Shown: piece by piece, positions 1 to 6,328 of the stretch
Numbering within the stretch: position 1 is the first letter of the stretch
How the letters are laid out: each line of letters opens with the position of its first letter
NCBI GenBank assembly: GCA_007136375.1
Contig: SLHB01000022.1
Span: 1 to 9,231, forward strand
DNA from: Candidatus Hydrogenedentota bacterium
GTDB lineage: Bacteria > Hydrogenedentota > Hydrogenedentia > Hydrogenedentales > SLHB01
Direction of reading: 5' to 3'
DNA length: 9,231 bases
The notes under the pieces: model-generated
The model's database searches: none
What the model was told of the DNA's origin: nothing
What the model saw: only the letters and a program-made list of their open reading frames with translations
Position numbers and translations under genes: made by a program

Positions 1-1303
1 CGTGTTCCGCTAGGGCCTTGAGGTGGTCCCAATAGTAGATGCCCGTGCTGTGGCCGTCGCTCCAGGTGATCGCGACGGCGTAGTTCCCCAAGGGTTGGAC
101 GGCCTCCGCCTGGAGGTTTACGGGGACCTTCGCGGGGTCCAGAAGGGGGGCGCCGCTTCGTTCGTCGACGCATAAGGCGCAACGGCAGGCGAGACGCACG
201 TCCCGGTTCGGCAGGCTGCTTTCGGAGCCGTCCGGCCAGGCGATGTGGACACAGCCGGGCTGGGCGGACGCCTGGGGCAGGGGCTCGGCGTCCGCGCGGC
301 GGGCGCCCACGGCCCGGTGCACCTGTTCGGAGAAGGCCCCGAAGGCTTCCCGCTGGACGGGGTCCAAGGGTTGGGTCAGATCCGAGACGCCGGGCACGAT
401 AGGCAGTTGCGCGAGGGTCTTGAGGCCGAAGCGTTGTTGCAGGCTGTCCGCGCTCGACCCGAAGATGTGGTGCTGCTTCTGGCAGTTGTCGCACTCGAAG
501 TAGCTCATGTTCTCGACGACGCCCAGGACTGGGACATTGACCTTCTCGAACATGACGATGCCCCGGCCGACGTCCACCAGGCTCAGGGCTTGAGGCGTGG
601 TCACGATGATCGCGCCGTCCAAGGCCGCCTGCTGCACGATGGTGAGCTGGATGTCGCCCGTGCCCGGCGGCATGTCGATGATGAGGTAGTCCAGCTTGCC
701 CCAGTCCGTCTGTTTGAGGATTTGCTGGATGTAGTTGGACACGATGGGCCCGCGCAACACGGCAGGGGCGTCGCCCAAGAGAAAGCCGAGGGAAATCACC
801 TTGAGCCCGTTGGTGACGACGGGCTGGATCCGGTTTTCGCTCACATAGACTTGCGGCTGGTGCAAGTTGAAGAGGGTCGGCACGGACGGGCCGTACACGT
901 CCGCGTCCAGGAGCCCCACGGCGAGCCCCTCCCGTTGCATGGCCCGGGCGAGTTGCGCCGCGACGGTGGACTTGCCCACGCCGCCCTTGCACGACGACAC
1001 GGCGATGACCGTGTCCACTTCCGTCAGCGTGTTGACGCCCGAGCCGGGCCGTTGCCGGGGCTGCATGGAGCTGAGCTCCACTTCCACCGACTCCACGCCA
1101 GGCAGCGCGCTCACCGCCTCCTCGCATTGCGCGCGGAACTCCTCCTTCACGGGGCAGGCCGGCGTGGTCAGCTCCACGGTGAACGAAACGCGGCCGCCGT
1201 CGATGGCGATGTTCTTGATGAAACCCAGCGACACGATGTCACGGCCCAAGTCGGGGTCGATGATGTGGCGCATGCTGTCTAGAATCTGCTGCTCAGTGAT
1301 CAT
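1..1303 (-). CDS. mrp: Mrp/ApbC (NBP35-family) iron-sulfur carrier ATPase with C-terminal DUF971 domain, 3' end cut by window edge
   Basis: Read on the minus strand from ATG at 1303, the frame stays open to the window edge, giving 434 codons without the stop. Residues 1-80 form a MIP18/FSCA-like domain (IDPDLG at 15-20, TTPACP with Cys50). Residues about 97-335 are the ParA/NBP35-type P-loop domain: deviant Walker A CKGGVGKS at 105-112, LLDADVYGPS at 131-140, MPPGTGD at 211-217, and the CxxC pair Cys271/Cys274 that bridges a cluster between subunits in this family. Residues about 351-434 match DUF971 (PDGS, CRCALC with Cys373/375/378, NYAV, WSDGHSTGIY, WDHL), so only a few residues should be missing. 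Known family members bind and transfer [4Fe-4S] clusters in the cytosol; that role here is inferred. The order MIP18-ATPase-DUF971 is that of plant HCF101. The ribosome site is weak (GAGAAAG about 10 bases upstream), but the start fits the usual MIP18 N terminus. Confidence 0.93.
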   Translation of the reverse strand, partial: MITEQQILDSMRHIIDPDLGRDIVSLGFIKNIAIDGGRVSFTVELTTPACPVKEEFRAQCEEAVSALPGVESVEVELSSMQPRQRPGSGVNTLTEVDTVIAVSSCKGGVGKSTVAAQLARAMQREGLAVGLLDADVYGPSVPTLFNLHQPQVYVSENRIQPVVTNGLKVISLGFLLGDAPAVLRGPIVSNYIQQILKQTDWGKLDYLIIDMPPGTGDIQLTIVQQAALDGAIIVTTPQALSLVDVGRGIVMFEKVNVPVLGVVENMSYFECDNCQKQHHIFGSSADSLQQRFGLKTLAQLPIVPGVSDLTQPLDPVQREAFGAFSEQVHRAVGARRADAEPLPQASAQPGCVHIAWPDGSESSLPNRDVRLACRCALCVDERSGAPLLDPAKVPVNLQAEAVQPLGNYAVAITWSDGHSTGIYYWDHLKALAEH

Positions 1304-1593
1304 ATTAGGTTGGCTTTCTCCCCCGGCGTGTCTGATTGCCTTGTGTTTTTCGCGTCCCAGCGTGGCCACGCATCCCGCGACGCCTTTCCGCTCTTCCTGA
1401 CGGCCGCGCGCGCCCCATTATGGCCTTACGGCATGGTTCGGCGCAAAGCCTCGCGATTCTCCCGCCTTTGAGCATGGCGCCGGCCTTCCTCTGAAAAGCT
1501 CCGCGAATCGCATCAAAGTTGGTCAGGTTTGAAAAAATTATTGCGAAGATTATTCGATTTCGGCCTGTGGACCGCGCCCGCAATCATCCATAA

Positions 1594-1740
1594 GCTCTTA
1601 CGCGGAAGGGGGTTACGCCGGAATCACGAAGATCGCCCTCCTTCACCGGCGTGACCACCGTCATTCCCGAGCCGGCGACCATGACCCTTCTGGGCGTGGC
1701 CGGCCTGTGGGCGCGCTGTAGGCGGCGCCGCGCTTCGTAA
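1594..1740 (+). pseudogene. 3' remnant of a PEP-CTERM sorting-signal protein gene
   Basis: The plus-strand frame from 1594 to the TAA at 1738-1740 ends in VTT, then VIPEPATMTLLGVAGLW, then ARCRRRRAS. This is a textbook PEP-CTERM tail: Pro-Glu-Pro motif, a short hydrophobic segment and a terminal Arg cluster. Such tails direct exported proteins to exosortase-type sorting in Gram-negative bacteria. The frame is closed by TAA at 1591-1593, and the only usual start codon inside it is GTG at 1651, which would give just 29 residues with no signal peptide or mature domain. No upstream frame looks like the missing body. I therefore read it as the last piece of a truncated or decayed gene. A coincidental match is possible but unlikely given all three parts in order at a stop codon. 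Confidence 0.6.
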
Positions 1741-1757
1741 GCCTGATTCGCCTTACG
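1736..1757. terminator. Small hairpin between convergent reading frames, possible weak bidirectional terminator
   Basis: CGTAAG at 1736-1741 pairs with CTTACG at 1752-1757 around a 10-base loop. It contains the stop codon of the PEP-CTERM remnant on the plus strand and lies 3 bases beyond the stop of the AsmA-like gene on the minus strand, where terminators belong. The stem is only 6 bp and neither side has a T-tract, so intrinsic termination would be weak. Confidence 0.3.
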
Positions 1758-1759
1758 GA

Positions 1760-2494
1760 CTATAGAAGATCCATCAACTCATTGAGAGGCGCGAGAGGCG
1801 AATCGGGCTCCACGAGTTCGATGTCCCTCAGGATGCGCCGGACCAGTTGGGCCACGGCCTCCTCGGGGGCCACGCCTTGGCCGTCGGGCCCGGTGAAGGA
1901 CATCTCGATGCGCTCCAGCTCTTGGCGGCGGGGTTCGCTGCCGGGGACGCCCGTGGCGATATGAGCCTCGCCGCCGCTGATGACCCCTTCCTCAATGTAC
2001 ACCCTCGTCTCCCGTTGCTGGAGGAGACGGCCCGCCGGACGGCGAGAGAATTCGCGGACGTTGTCGCGGAGCTTCAAGAGGTTCACCCCCCGGGTTAATT
2101 GCGTCTCGGCGAAGACTTTCAGGCCATCGATGTGGACCAGGTCGAGCCGGGGCCCGTCGCCGAGGAGCCCGAGCAAGGCGCCCTCGATGACTATGGACTC
2201 CGCGGTGAGGGCGTGTTCTCCGTCAAAGCCGCTGGGGTTGCCGATGCGGAGCTGGCGCAGCGTCATGCGCTCCGCGTTCCGTCCGGCTTCCACCTCGCGG
2301 ATGCTGACGGGCGCGCCCAAGGCGTTGGCCATGCCGCGCTCCATGACCTGTTTGAGCAGGCCTTCCAGTTGGGGCGAGCGGCCGGCCTGGTTCGAGGACT
2401 CCTCCGTGGCCGCGTGGGGCGCGGCGGTGAGGCACGCCAAGGCGGCAAGGCAAAGGGTCGCAAGGATGGCGCGAGGGGAGGGGAGCATGGTCAT
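1760..2494 (-). CDS. Signal-peptide protein with AsmA-like features, probable periplasmic protein
   Basis: The product is 244 residues, minus strand, with ATG at 2494 and stop TAG at 1760-1762. GAGG lies 8 bases before the ATG (cgaggcccgcatc); a second ATG two codons later is a possible alternative. Residues 1 to about 29 look like a signal peptide: a hydrophobic run ILATLCLAALACLTA followed by PHAAT with a likely cleavage site. The mature part carries LRIGNPSGF (82-90), LTAESIVIEGALLGLL (96-111), LVHIDGLKVFAE (119-130), GVNLLKL (136-142) and RVYIEEGVISGG (164-175). This pattern (NPxGF, then beta strands ending in an 'I-G-KVFAE' segment and an 'N-L' motif) is seen in short AsmA-like proteins, a family linked to outer-membrane lipid transport and envelope biogenesis. 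No transmembrane segment follows the signal. The assignment rests on motif recognition only; the exact role is unknown. It is transcribed away from the pilus cluster. Confidence 0.7.
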   Translation of the reverse strand: MTMLPSPRAILATLCLAALACLTAAPHAATEESSNQAGRSPQLEGLLKQVMERGMANALGAPVSIREVEAGRNAERMTLRQLRIGNPSGFDGEHALTAESIVIEGALLGLLGDGPRLDLVHIDGLKVFAETQLTRGVNLLKLRDNVREFSRRPAGRLLQQRETRVYIEEGVISGGEAHIATGVPGSEPRRQELERIEMSFTGPDGQGVAPEEAVAQLVRRILRDIELVEPDSPLAPLNELMDLL

Positions 2495-2512
2495 GATGCG
2501 GGCCTCGAAAAG

Positions 2513-2526
2513 CCCCGTTTCCGGGG
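2513..2526 (-). promoter_or_regulatory. GNRA-tetraloop hairpin in the leader of the AsmA-like gene
   Basis: On the minus strand CCCCG, loop GAAA, CGGGG form a perfect 5-bp GC stem closed by a stable GNRA tetraloop, followed by CTTTTC and then the GAGG ribosome site. It ends 18 bases before the ATG, so it could affect mRNA stability or ribosome loading. No function is proven. Confidence 0.3.
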
Positions 2527-2675
2527 TCCTAAGTTGATGGTCTGTCCGAAGTTACGCGCGAAGGGCCGGCGCTTGGCCCGGGGTCCGTCCAAGGGGCGGG
2601 GGCGTCCCGCGGGGCTCCGCGCCGCCACTTGTGTACAAAATTGCACGGAAGTCCCCGGCATGCGCCGAACGCTGC

Positions 2676-2704
2676 TTGACATCCGGGCGGAATTGGGGGA
2701 CAAT
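2676..2704 (+). promoter_or_regulatory. Predicted sigma70-type promoter for the pilus cluster
   Basis: A perfect -35 box TTGACA (2676-2681) is followed by a 17-base spacer and the -10 box GACAAT (2699-2704, 4 of 6 consensus bases including A2 and T6). Spacing is optimal and the direction matches the pilus genes. Transcription would begin near 2711 and leave a leader of about 490 bases before the first start codon. I found no better-matched promoter closer to that gene, although a more distal or alternative-sigma promoter cannot be excluded. Confidence 0.5.
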
Positions 2705-2707
2705 GCA

Positions 2708-2824
2708 GAGCGCGGGAGGCGATCACCGCCTCCTGCTCCGCTTTATTGGGAAGGGAGACGCCCATGGGGCGTTTCCCCCGTCTTTGCGGGCGGGCAGCCG
2801 GACGCTTTCGGGGAGCGGGTCCGG
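2708..2824 (+). ncRNA. Chain of three strong hairpins in the pilus-cluster leader (candidate structured RNA)
   Basis: Just downstream of the predicted promoter lie three successive stem-loops. First, GAGC (2708-2711) and GGAGGCG (2715-2721) pair with CGCCTCC (2727-2733) and GCTC (2735-2738) around loop ATCAC. Second, an 11-bp stem pairs 2753-2763 with 2767-2777 around a 3-base loop, with one G-U pair. Third, CCGGAC (2798-2803) pairs with GTCCGG (2819-2824), with an inner GCT/AGC pairing. No T-tract follows any of them. I do not recognise a known riboswitch class. A structured regulatory leader or a separate small RNA are both possible, and GC-rich DNA also gives such stems by chance. Confidence 0.35.
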
Positions 2825-3171
2825 AGATCGCGCCGCGGGATTGCGCGTTCGCCCAGAAAGCGGCGAGGTTGTGGCGCCGCCAGGGAGCGGTGCAAGGGAG
2901 ATGTATGGGCCGGACTGTTTCACATAGTGTGGGGTTCCGATGTTGGGGTGGCGCGCACGCGCTCCATCGCCCTGAATCGGACCATATTGGCCGTCCCACG
3001 GTTTCACGTTCCTCCCGCGTTACATTTGTCCTTCCTGGTCTTGCGGCATCCTCTTCGTTAATTCCCTTCATGTTGCCAAAAGTTCCGGTGGCGCGGCCGA
3101 GCCGCGAAATCCTAGGAATCCCGGCGCGGGACGTTCATTTTCGCGCTGGGAAAACCCCGGCGGTCTGGTGA

Positions 3172-3183
3172 GCGTGTACACGC
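3172..3183. promoter_or_regulatory. Perfect 12-base palindrome upstream of the first pilus gene, possible operator
   Basis: GCGTGTACACGC is a perfect palindrome ending 7 bases before the ribosome site of the first pilus ATPase gene. Its core heptamer GTGTACA also occurs at 2631-2637, about 40 bases upstream of the predicted promoter. It could be a binding site for a dimeric regulator. One or two perfect 12-mers are expected by chance in a window of this size, so only the position makes it notable. Confidence 0.25.
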
Positions 3184-3203
3184 CGACAGCGAGGTGAGCG
3201 AAA

Positions 3204-5024
3204 GTGACGCAGCAAACGCAAACGCAAGCGCTATTCGGTCAGTGTCTGGTCGATAAGGGCATCATCACGCAGAAGCAGCTCGACGAGGCCGTTCACAAGC
3301 AACAGACCTCCATGTCCCGGCGCCGGATAGGCGAAGTGTTGGTCCGTCTGGGCTACATGAGCAAGAGCCACATCACCGATGGCTTGGCCGCGCAACTCGG
3401 CATCCCCTTGGTGAAGCTTGCGGACCGGGAAATCCCGGACCGGGTCCGCAATCAGATCGAAGTCGGCGTCGCCCAACTCTACCGCGTGATCCCCATCGCC
3501 GAGGAAAACGGGACGCTTGTGGTCGCCACGGCGGACCCGACGAACATCAACCAGCTCGACAACCTCGAAAAACTCCTCGACCGCCCCATCGAACCCCAAC
3601 TCGCCAGCCCCGAAGACATTAGCGGCGCCCTCGCGCGCTACTATGGCCTGAACGACGCCACCGTCGAGACCATGCTTTCCACCGTCAGCAGCCAAAGCTC
3701 CCTGAGCACGCTGAGCACCATGAGCTCGGTGGGTTCCGCCGTGAGCAGCGTGGAGAGTCTTTCCGGCGATAGCTTGAGCAGCATCAGCGTCGACAACGTC
3801 GAGTTTGAAAGCGGAAGCGGCGAGGAAGAGGAGGACGACAGCGACAGCCCCGTCGTGCGCTACGTTCACAACCTCATTTACGAAGCCTTCCGCATGCGCG
3901 CCAGCGATATTCACGTGGAGCCAGGCAAGACCGACGTGAAGATCCGTTACCGCGTCGACGGCGTGCTCCACCGCATGCCGCCGCCCCCGAAGCGCGCCCA
4001 GGCCTCTGTCATCAGCCGCTTGAAAATCATGTCCGGCATGGACATCTCCGAGCGGCGCGTGCCTCAGGACGGCCGCATCAAGCTGACCTTGGCGGGGAAG
4101 ATTGTCGACTTGCGCGTGAGCGCCTTGCCCGCTGTGCACGGGGAGAGCATGGTGCTGCGTATCCTTGATAAATCCGGGCTCATGCTGGGCTTGGGCCAGC
4201 TCGGGTTCATGCCCGAAGACCAGGAGAGGTGGGAAGGCCTCCTGCAAGCCGCGTCCGGCGTGTTGTTGGTGACGGGTCCCACCGGCTCGGGTAAGACCAC
4301 GAGCCTCTACGCCTCCATGCACAATCTGAACCGGCCCGACGTCAAGATGATCACCGTCGAGGACCCGGTCGAATACTATATGACGGGCATCAACCAGGTG
4401 CAGGTCAATCACGACATCGGATGGGACTTCGCCCGCGCCCTCCGCGCCATCGTCCGTCAGGACCCGGATGTGCTCATGGTCGGTGAGATTCGTGACCTTG
4501 AAACGGCCGAGATCGCCATGAAATCCGCCCTGACCGGTCACTTGGTGTTCTCGACCTTGCACACCAACGACGCGGCCAGCGCGTATATCCGACTCATCGA
4601 CATTGGGCTGAAGCCCTTCCTCGTGAGCAACACGGTCCGCGCCGTATTGGCGCAGCGTCTCGTGCGGACTCTTTGCACGTCGTGCAAGGAGCCCTACACC
4701 CCGACGGAATTGGAGTTGCACCGCCTCGGATACCCCATTGACACGGCCAAGGTCGAGCTGTTCCATGGCGCGGGTTGTGACAACTGCAACAACACGGGCT
4801 ACGAAGGCCGGGTTGGCGTGTATGAGTTGCTCGTCGCCACGGACAAGATCCGCAAGATGATCATGGCAGGGGAAAGCGCCACGCGCATCCGCAAGGAGGC
4901 CCGGCTCGGCGGCATGACGACCATGCGCGAGGACGGCATCCGCAAGATGTTCAATGGCGTCACCTCCATCAGCGAAGTGCTCCGCGTCACCGCGCCGGAC
5001 ATGCCGGTGACGGGCCACTTGTAG
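3204..5024 (+). CDS. pilB: PilB/GspE-type pilus extension ATPase 1, with MshEN-type N terminus and a Ser-rich linker
   Basis: 606 residues from GTG at 3204, chosen because GAGGTGAG (3191-3198) is well spaced and the product starts just before the MshEN domain. Residues 9-70 carry two MshEN-type repeats (LFGQCLVDKGIIT; RIGEVLVRLGYMS); this domain class binds c-di-GMP in MshE-like ATPases. A Ser-rich stretch (157-205) and an acidic run EEEEDDSDS (207-215) link to the ATPase core. Core motifs are Walker A GPTGSGKT (358-365), Asp box ITVEDPVE (383-390), Walker B VLMVGEIRD (423-431) and His box residues His446/His453. Cys491, Cys494, Cys525 and Cys528 form the zinc-type tetracysteine. Family members are cytosolic hexamers that drive pilin assembly through PilC. 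The adjacent pilT argues for type IV pili rather than type II secretion, though GspE is not excluded by sequence alone. First gene of the cluster; the stop is 99 bases before pilT. Confidence 0.93.
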   Translation: MTQQTQTQALFGQCLVDKGIITQKQLDEAVHKQQTSMSRRRIGEVLVRLGYMSKSHITDGLAAQLGIPLVKLADREIPDRVRNQIEVGVAQLYRVIPIAEENGTLVVATADPTNINQLDNLEKLLDRPIEPQLASPEDISGALARYYGLNDATVETMLSTVSSQSSLSTLSTMSSVGSAVSSVESLSGDSLSSISVDNVEFESGSGEEEEDDSDSPVVRYVHNLIYEAFRMRASDIHVEPGKTDVKIRYRVDGVLHRMPPPPKRAQASVISRLKIMSGMDISERRVPQDGRIKLTLAGKIVDLRVSALPAVHGESMVLRILDKSGLMLGLGQLGFMPEDQERWEGLLQAASGVLLVTGPTGSGKTTSLYASMHNLNRPDVKMITVEDPVEYYMTGINQVQVNHDIGWDFARALRAIVRQDPDVLMVGEIRDLETAEIAMKSALTGHLVFSTLHTNDAASAYIRLIDIGLKPFLVSNTVRAVLAQRLVRTLCTSCKEPYTPTELELHRLGYPIDTAKVELFHGAGCDNCNNTGYEGRVGVYELLVATDKIRKMIMAGESATRIRKEARLGGMTTMREDGIRKMFNGVTSISEVLRVTAPDMPVTGHL

Positions 5025-5033
5025 CCGGGGGCG

Positions 5034-5067
5034 CGCCGCGGCAATATGTAGTAATTTTTGCGCGGCG
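5034..5067 (+). promoter_or_regulatory. Inverted repeat around an AT-rich loop between ATPase 1 and pilT
   Basis: CGCCGCG (5034-5040) pairs with CGCGGCG (5061-5067) across a 20-base loop that includes the AT-rich stretch AATATGTAGTAATTTTTG. It begins 9 bases after the stop of the first ATPase gene. The T-run is inside the loop, so this is not a standard intrinsic terminator. It may be an RNA-processing or stability element, or a GC-rich coincidence. Confidence 0.25.
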
Positions 5068-5123
5068 GCGGAGCGCGCTACCCGCCGTCCGGATCTCTGG
5101 AAAGGCTAGGGAGGCCAACATTC

Positions 5124-6245
5124 ATGGCTCAACAATCGTCACAACAGTACGAGATGGTCAGCCTGCTGCGGATGCTCATTGACCGCGAAGGGTCGGACTT
5201 GCATCTCACGGTGGATAATCCGCCCGTTGGCCGCGTCCACGGCCACCTCCAGTACTTCGGCGACACCGTGCTGACCGCCGACGACACCGAGCGGCTCATG
5301 AAAAGCATCGCCTCGGTGGACAATCAGCAAGAGCTGCAAGAGGTGGGCACGTCCGACTTTGGCTTCGCCTTCGAGGACATCGCCCGCTTCCGCGTATCCA
5401 TCTTCAAGCAGCGGGGTTACGTCGGCCTCGTGCTCCGGTTGATTCCGCGGCATATTATGACCTTCGAGGAAATTGGCCTCCCGAACGTCATCAAGAAGGT
5501 GATTAACCTGCCCCGCGGGCTTGTGTTGGTCACTGGCCCCACCGGATCGGGTAAGTCGACCAGCCTCGCGACGATGATCGACCACATCAACCGGAACCTG
5601 GATCACCATATCATTACGATTGAGGATCCCATCGAGTATTACCATACGCACAAGAAGGGCATCATCATGCAGCGCGAGGTTGGCGTCGATGTGCCCACCT
5701 TCGCCGAGGCCTTGCGCCGCGCCTTGCGCCAGGATCCCGACGTGATCCTCGTCGGTGAAATGCGCGACTTGGAAACCATTGAAGCCGCCATTACCGCCGC
5801 GGAAACGGGCCACTTAGTCTTCGGCACCCTGCACACCACGGGCTCCGTCCGGACGATCGACCGTATCGTGGACGCCTTTCCGACCAACCAGCAAGAGCAG
5901 ATCCGCACCCAGCTCGCGGGTAATCTAAAGTCGGTGATTTCCCAGACGCTCATTCCCAAGAAGAGCGGTTTCGGGCGCGTGGCCGCCTTTGAAATCATGA
6001 TCACGACTTCCGGCATCCAGAACCTCATCCGCGAAAACAAGTCGTTCCGCATCACGTCCGCTATCCAGACTGGACACAAGTACGGCATGAACTTGCTGGA
6101 CGAGCACCTGCTGGCCCTGTACCGTAAAGGCCTCATTTCCTATGAGGACGCGGTGACCAAGTGCCTGCAGCCCGATGAGTTCGAGACGAACGCGCGGGCC
6201 TTGGGGCTTGAAGACATTCCGGAAAAGAAGGAAGCGGCAATCTAA
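5124..6245 (+). CDS. pilT: PilT pilus retraction ATPase
   Basis: 373 residues from ATG at 5124. This start is preferred over an in-frame TTG at 5058 because AGGGAGG (5108-5114) is correctly spaced and the extra 22 residues are unlike PilT N termini. The N-terminal PAS-like part (SDLHLTV at 24-30, GRVHG at 36-40) is followed by the RecA-like core: Walker A GPTGSGKS (138-145), Asp box IITIEDPIE (163-171), Walker B VILVGEMRD (207-215), His box HLVFGTLHTT (230-239). The PilT signature near the C terminus is present as GIQNLIRENK (297-306), close to the canonical AIRNLIRE. There is no MshEN domain and no tetracysteine, as expected for PilT. The known role is ATP-driven depolymerisation of type IVa pili, giving twitching motility and DNA uptake. 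It sits between the two extension ATPase genes, 83 bases before the second. All catalytic residues are present. Confidence 0.96.
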   Translation: MAQQSSQQYEMVSLLRMLIDREGSDLHLTVDNPPVGRVHGHLQYFGDTVLTADDTERLMKSIASVDNQQELQEVGTSDFGFAFEDIARFRVSIFKQRGYVGLVLRLIPRHIMTFEEIGLPNVIKKVINLPRGLVLVTGPTGSGKSTSLATMIDHINRNLDHHIITIEDPIEYYHTHKKGIIMQREVGVDVPTFAEALRRALRQDPDVILVGEMRDLETIEAAITAAETGHLVFGTLHTTGSVRTIDRIVDAFPTNQQEQIRTQLAGNLKSVISQTLIPKKSGFGRVAAFEIMITTSGIQNLIRENKSFRITSAIQTGHKYGMNLLDEHLLALYRKGLISYEDAVTKCLQPDEFETNARALGLEDIPEKKEAAI

Positions 6246-6255
6246 CGCAGCCTTT

Positions 6256-6288
6256 CACACCGCGGCGTTGCGAGTGTGACGACGCCGC
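6256..6288 (+). promoter_or_regulatory. Two overlapping, mutually exclusive hairpins between pilT and ATPase 2
   Basis: CACACCGC (6256-6263) can pair with GCG-A-GTGTG (6270-6278, one bulged A). Alternatively GCGGCGT (6262-6268) pairs with ACGCCGC (6282-6288). The two stems share bases and cannot form together. They lie 10 bases after the pilT stop and 40 before the next start. A switching leader is conceivable, but no T-tract or sequestered ribosome site is visible. Confidence 0.25.
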
Positions 6289-6328
6289 CTCGGCGCAGGC
6301 CGGGAAACCGGTATAACGGGGATTAACC

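Larger units (their letters stand above)
1304..1759. other. Intergenic region without an intact gene
   Basis: This gap lies between two minus-strand genes. I find no intact protein-like reading frame. It contains the plus-strand PEP-CTERM remnant and hairpin listed separately, and an AT-rich patch at about 1528-1560 (two AATAAT-like hexamers on the minus strand) that stands out from GC-rich surroundings. The patch could hold the mrp promoter, but no properly spaced -35 box is visible. A 92-codon minus-strand frame at 1305-1583 is Arg-rich, resembles no family and is judged spurious. Confidence 0.6.
2495..3203. other. Long divergent intergenic region and leader of the pilus cluster
   Basis: About 700 bases separate the divergent AsmA-like gene and the first pilus ATPase gene. 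Several frames of 70-320 codons cross it, but they are Arg/Pro/Gly-rich, overlap each other on both strands and show no family motif, so I treat them as GC-rich noise. What can be supported is one plus-strand promoter (2676-2704), three strong hairpins (2708-2738, 2753-2777, 2798-2824), a 12-base palindrome (3172-3183) and the GAGGTGAG ribosome site at 3191-3198. On the minus strand a CCCCG-GAAA-CGGGG hairpin (2513-2526) sits within 20 bases of the AsmA-like start codon. Confidence 0.65.

Noticed and set aside
245..1282. Long plus-strand open frame (345 codons) opposite the mrp gene
   Set aside because: It is the antisense shadow of a strongly conserved Mrp protein. Its product is rich in His, Asp, Arg and Val with no family motif, as expected from GC-rich antisense DNA.
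1305..1583. 92-codon minus-strand frame just upstream of mrp
   Set aside because: Arg- and Gly-rich with no motif, no clear ribosome site, and it ends next to the mrp start, so it more likely covers the mrp promoter region.
1561..1710. Direct repeat CGGCCTGTGG at 1561-1570 and 1701-1710
   Set aside because: Only 10 bases are identical and the flanks diverge at once, so it is probably chance in GC-rich DNA.
2746..3171. 141-codon plus-strand frame in the leader region
   Set aside because: Composition is Arg/Ala/Gly/Pro noise, it overlaps other frames on both strands, and no domain or signal peptide is apparent.
2705..3203. c-di-GMP riboswitch (GEMM class) in the pilus leader
   Set aside because: Such elements often precede pilus genes, but I could not find the conserved GEMM core sequences; the visible hairpins do not fit that fold.
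3231..5018. 595-codon minus-strand frame opposite ATPase 1
   Set aside because: It mirrors the real gene's codon pattern, has no ribosome site or recognisable domain, and the plus-strand product is a complete PilB-type ATPase.
5041..5060. AT-rich patch after ATPase 1 as a promoter or intrinsic terminator
   Set aside because: No correctly spaced -35 box accompanies the AT-rich hexamers, and the T-run lies inside a hairpin loop rather than after the stem.
5058..5123. N-terminal extension of PilT from a TTG codon
   Set aside because: The added residues do not resemble PilT, no ribosome site precedes the TTG, and AGGGAGG is correctly placed for the ATG at 5124.
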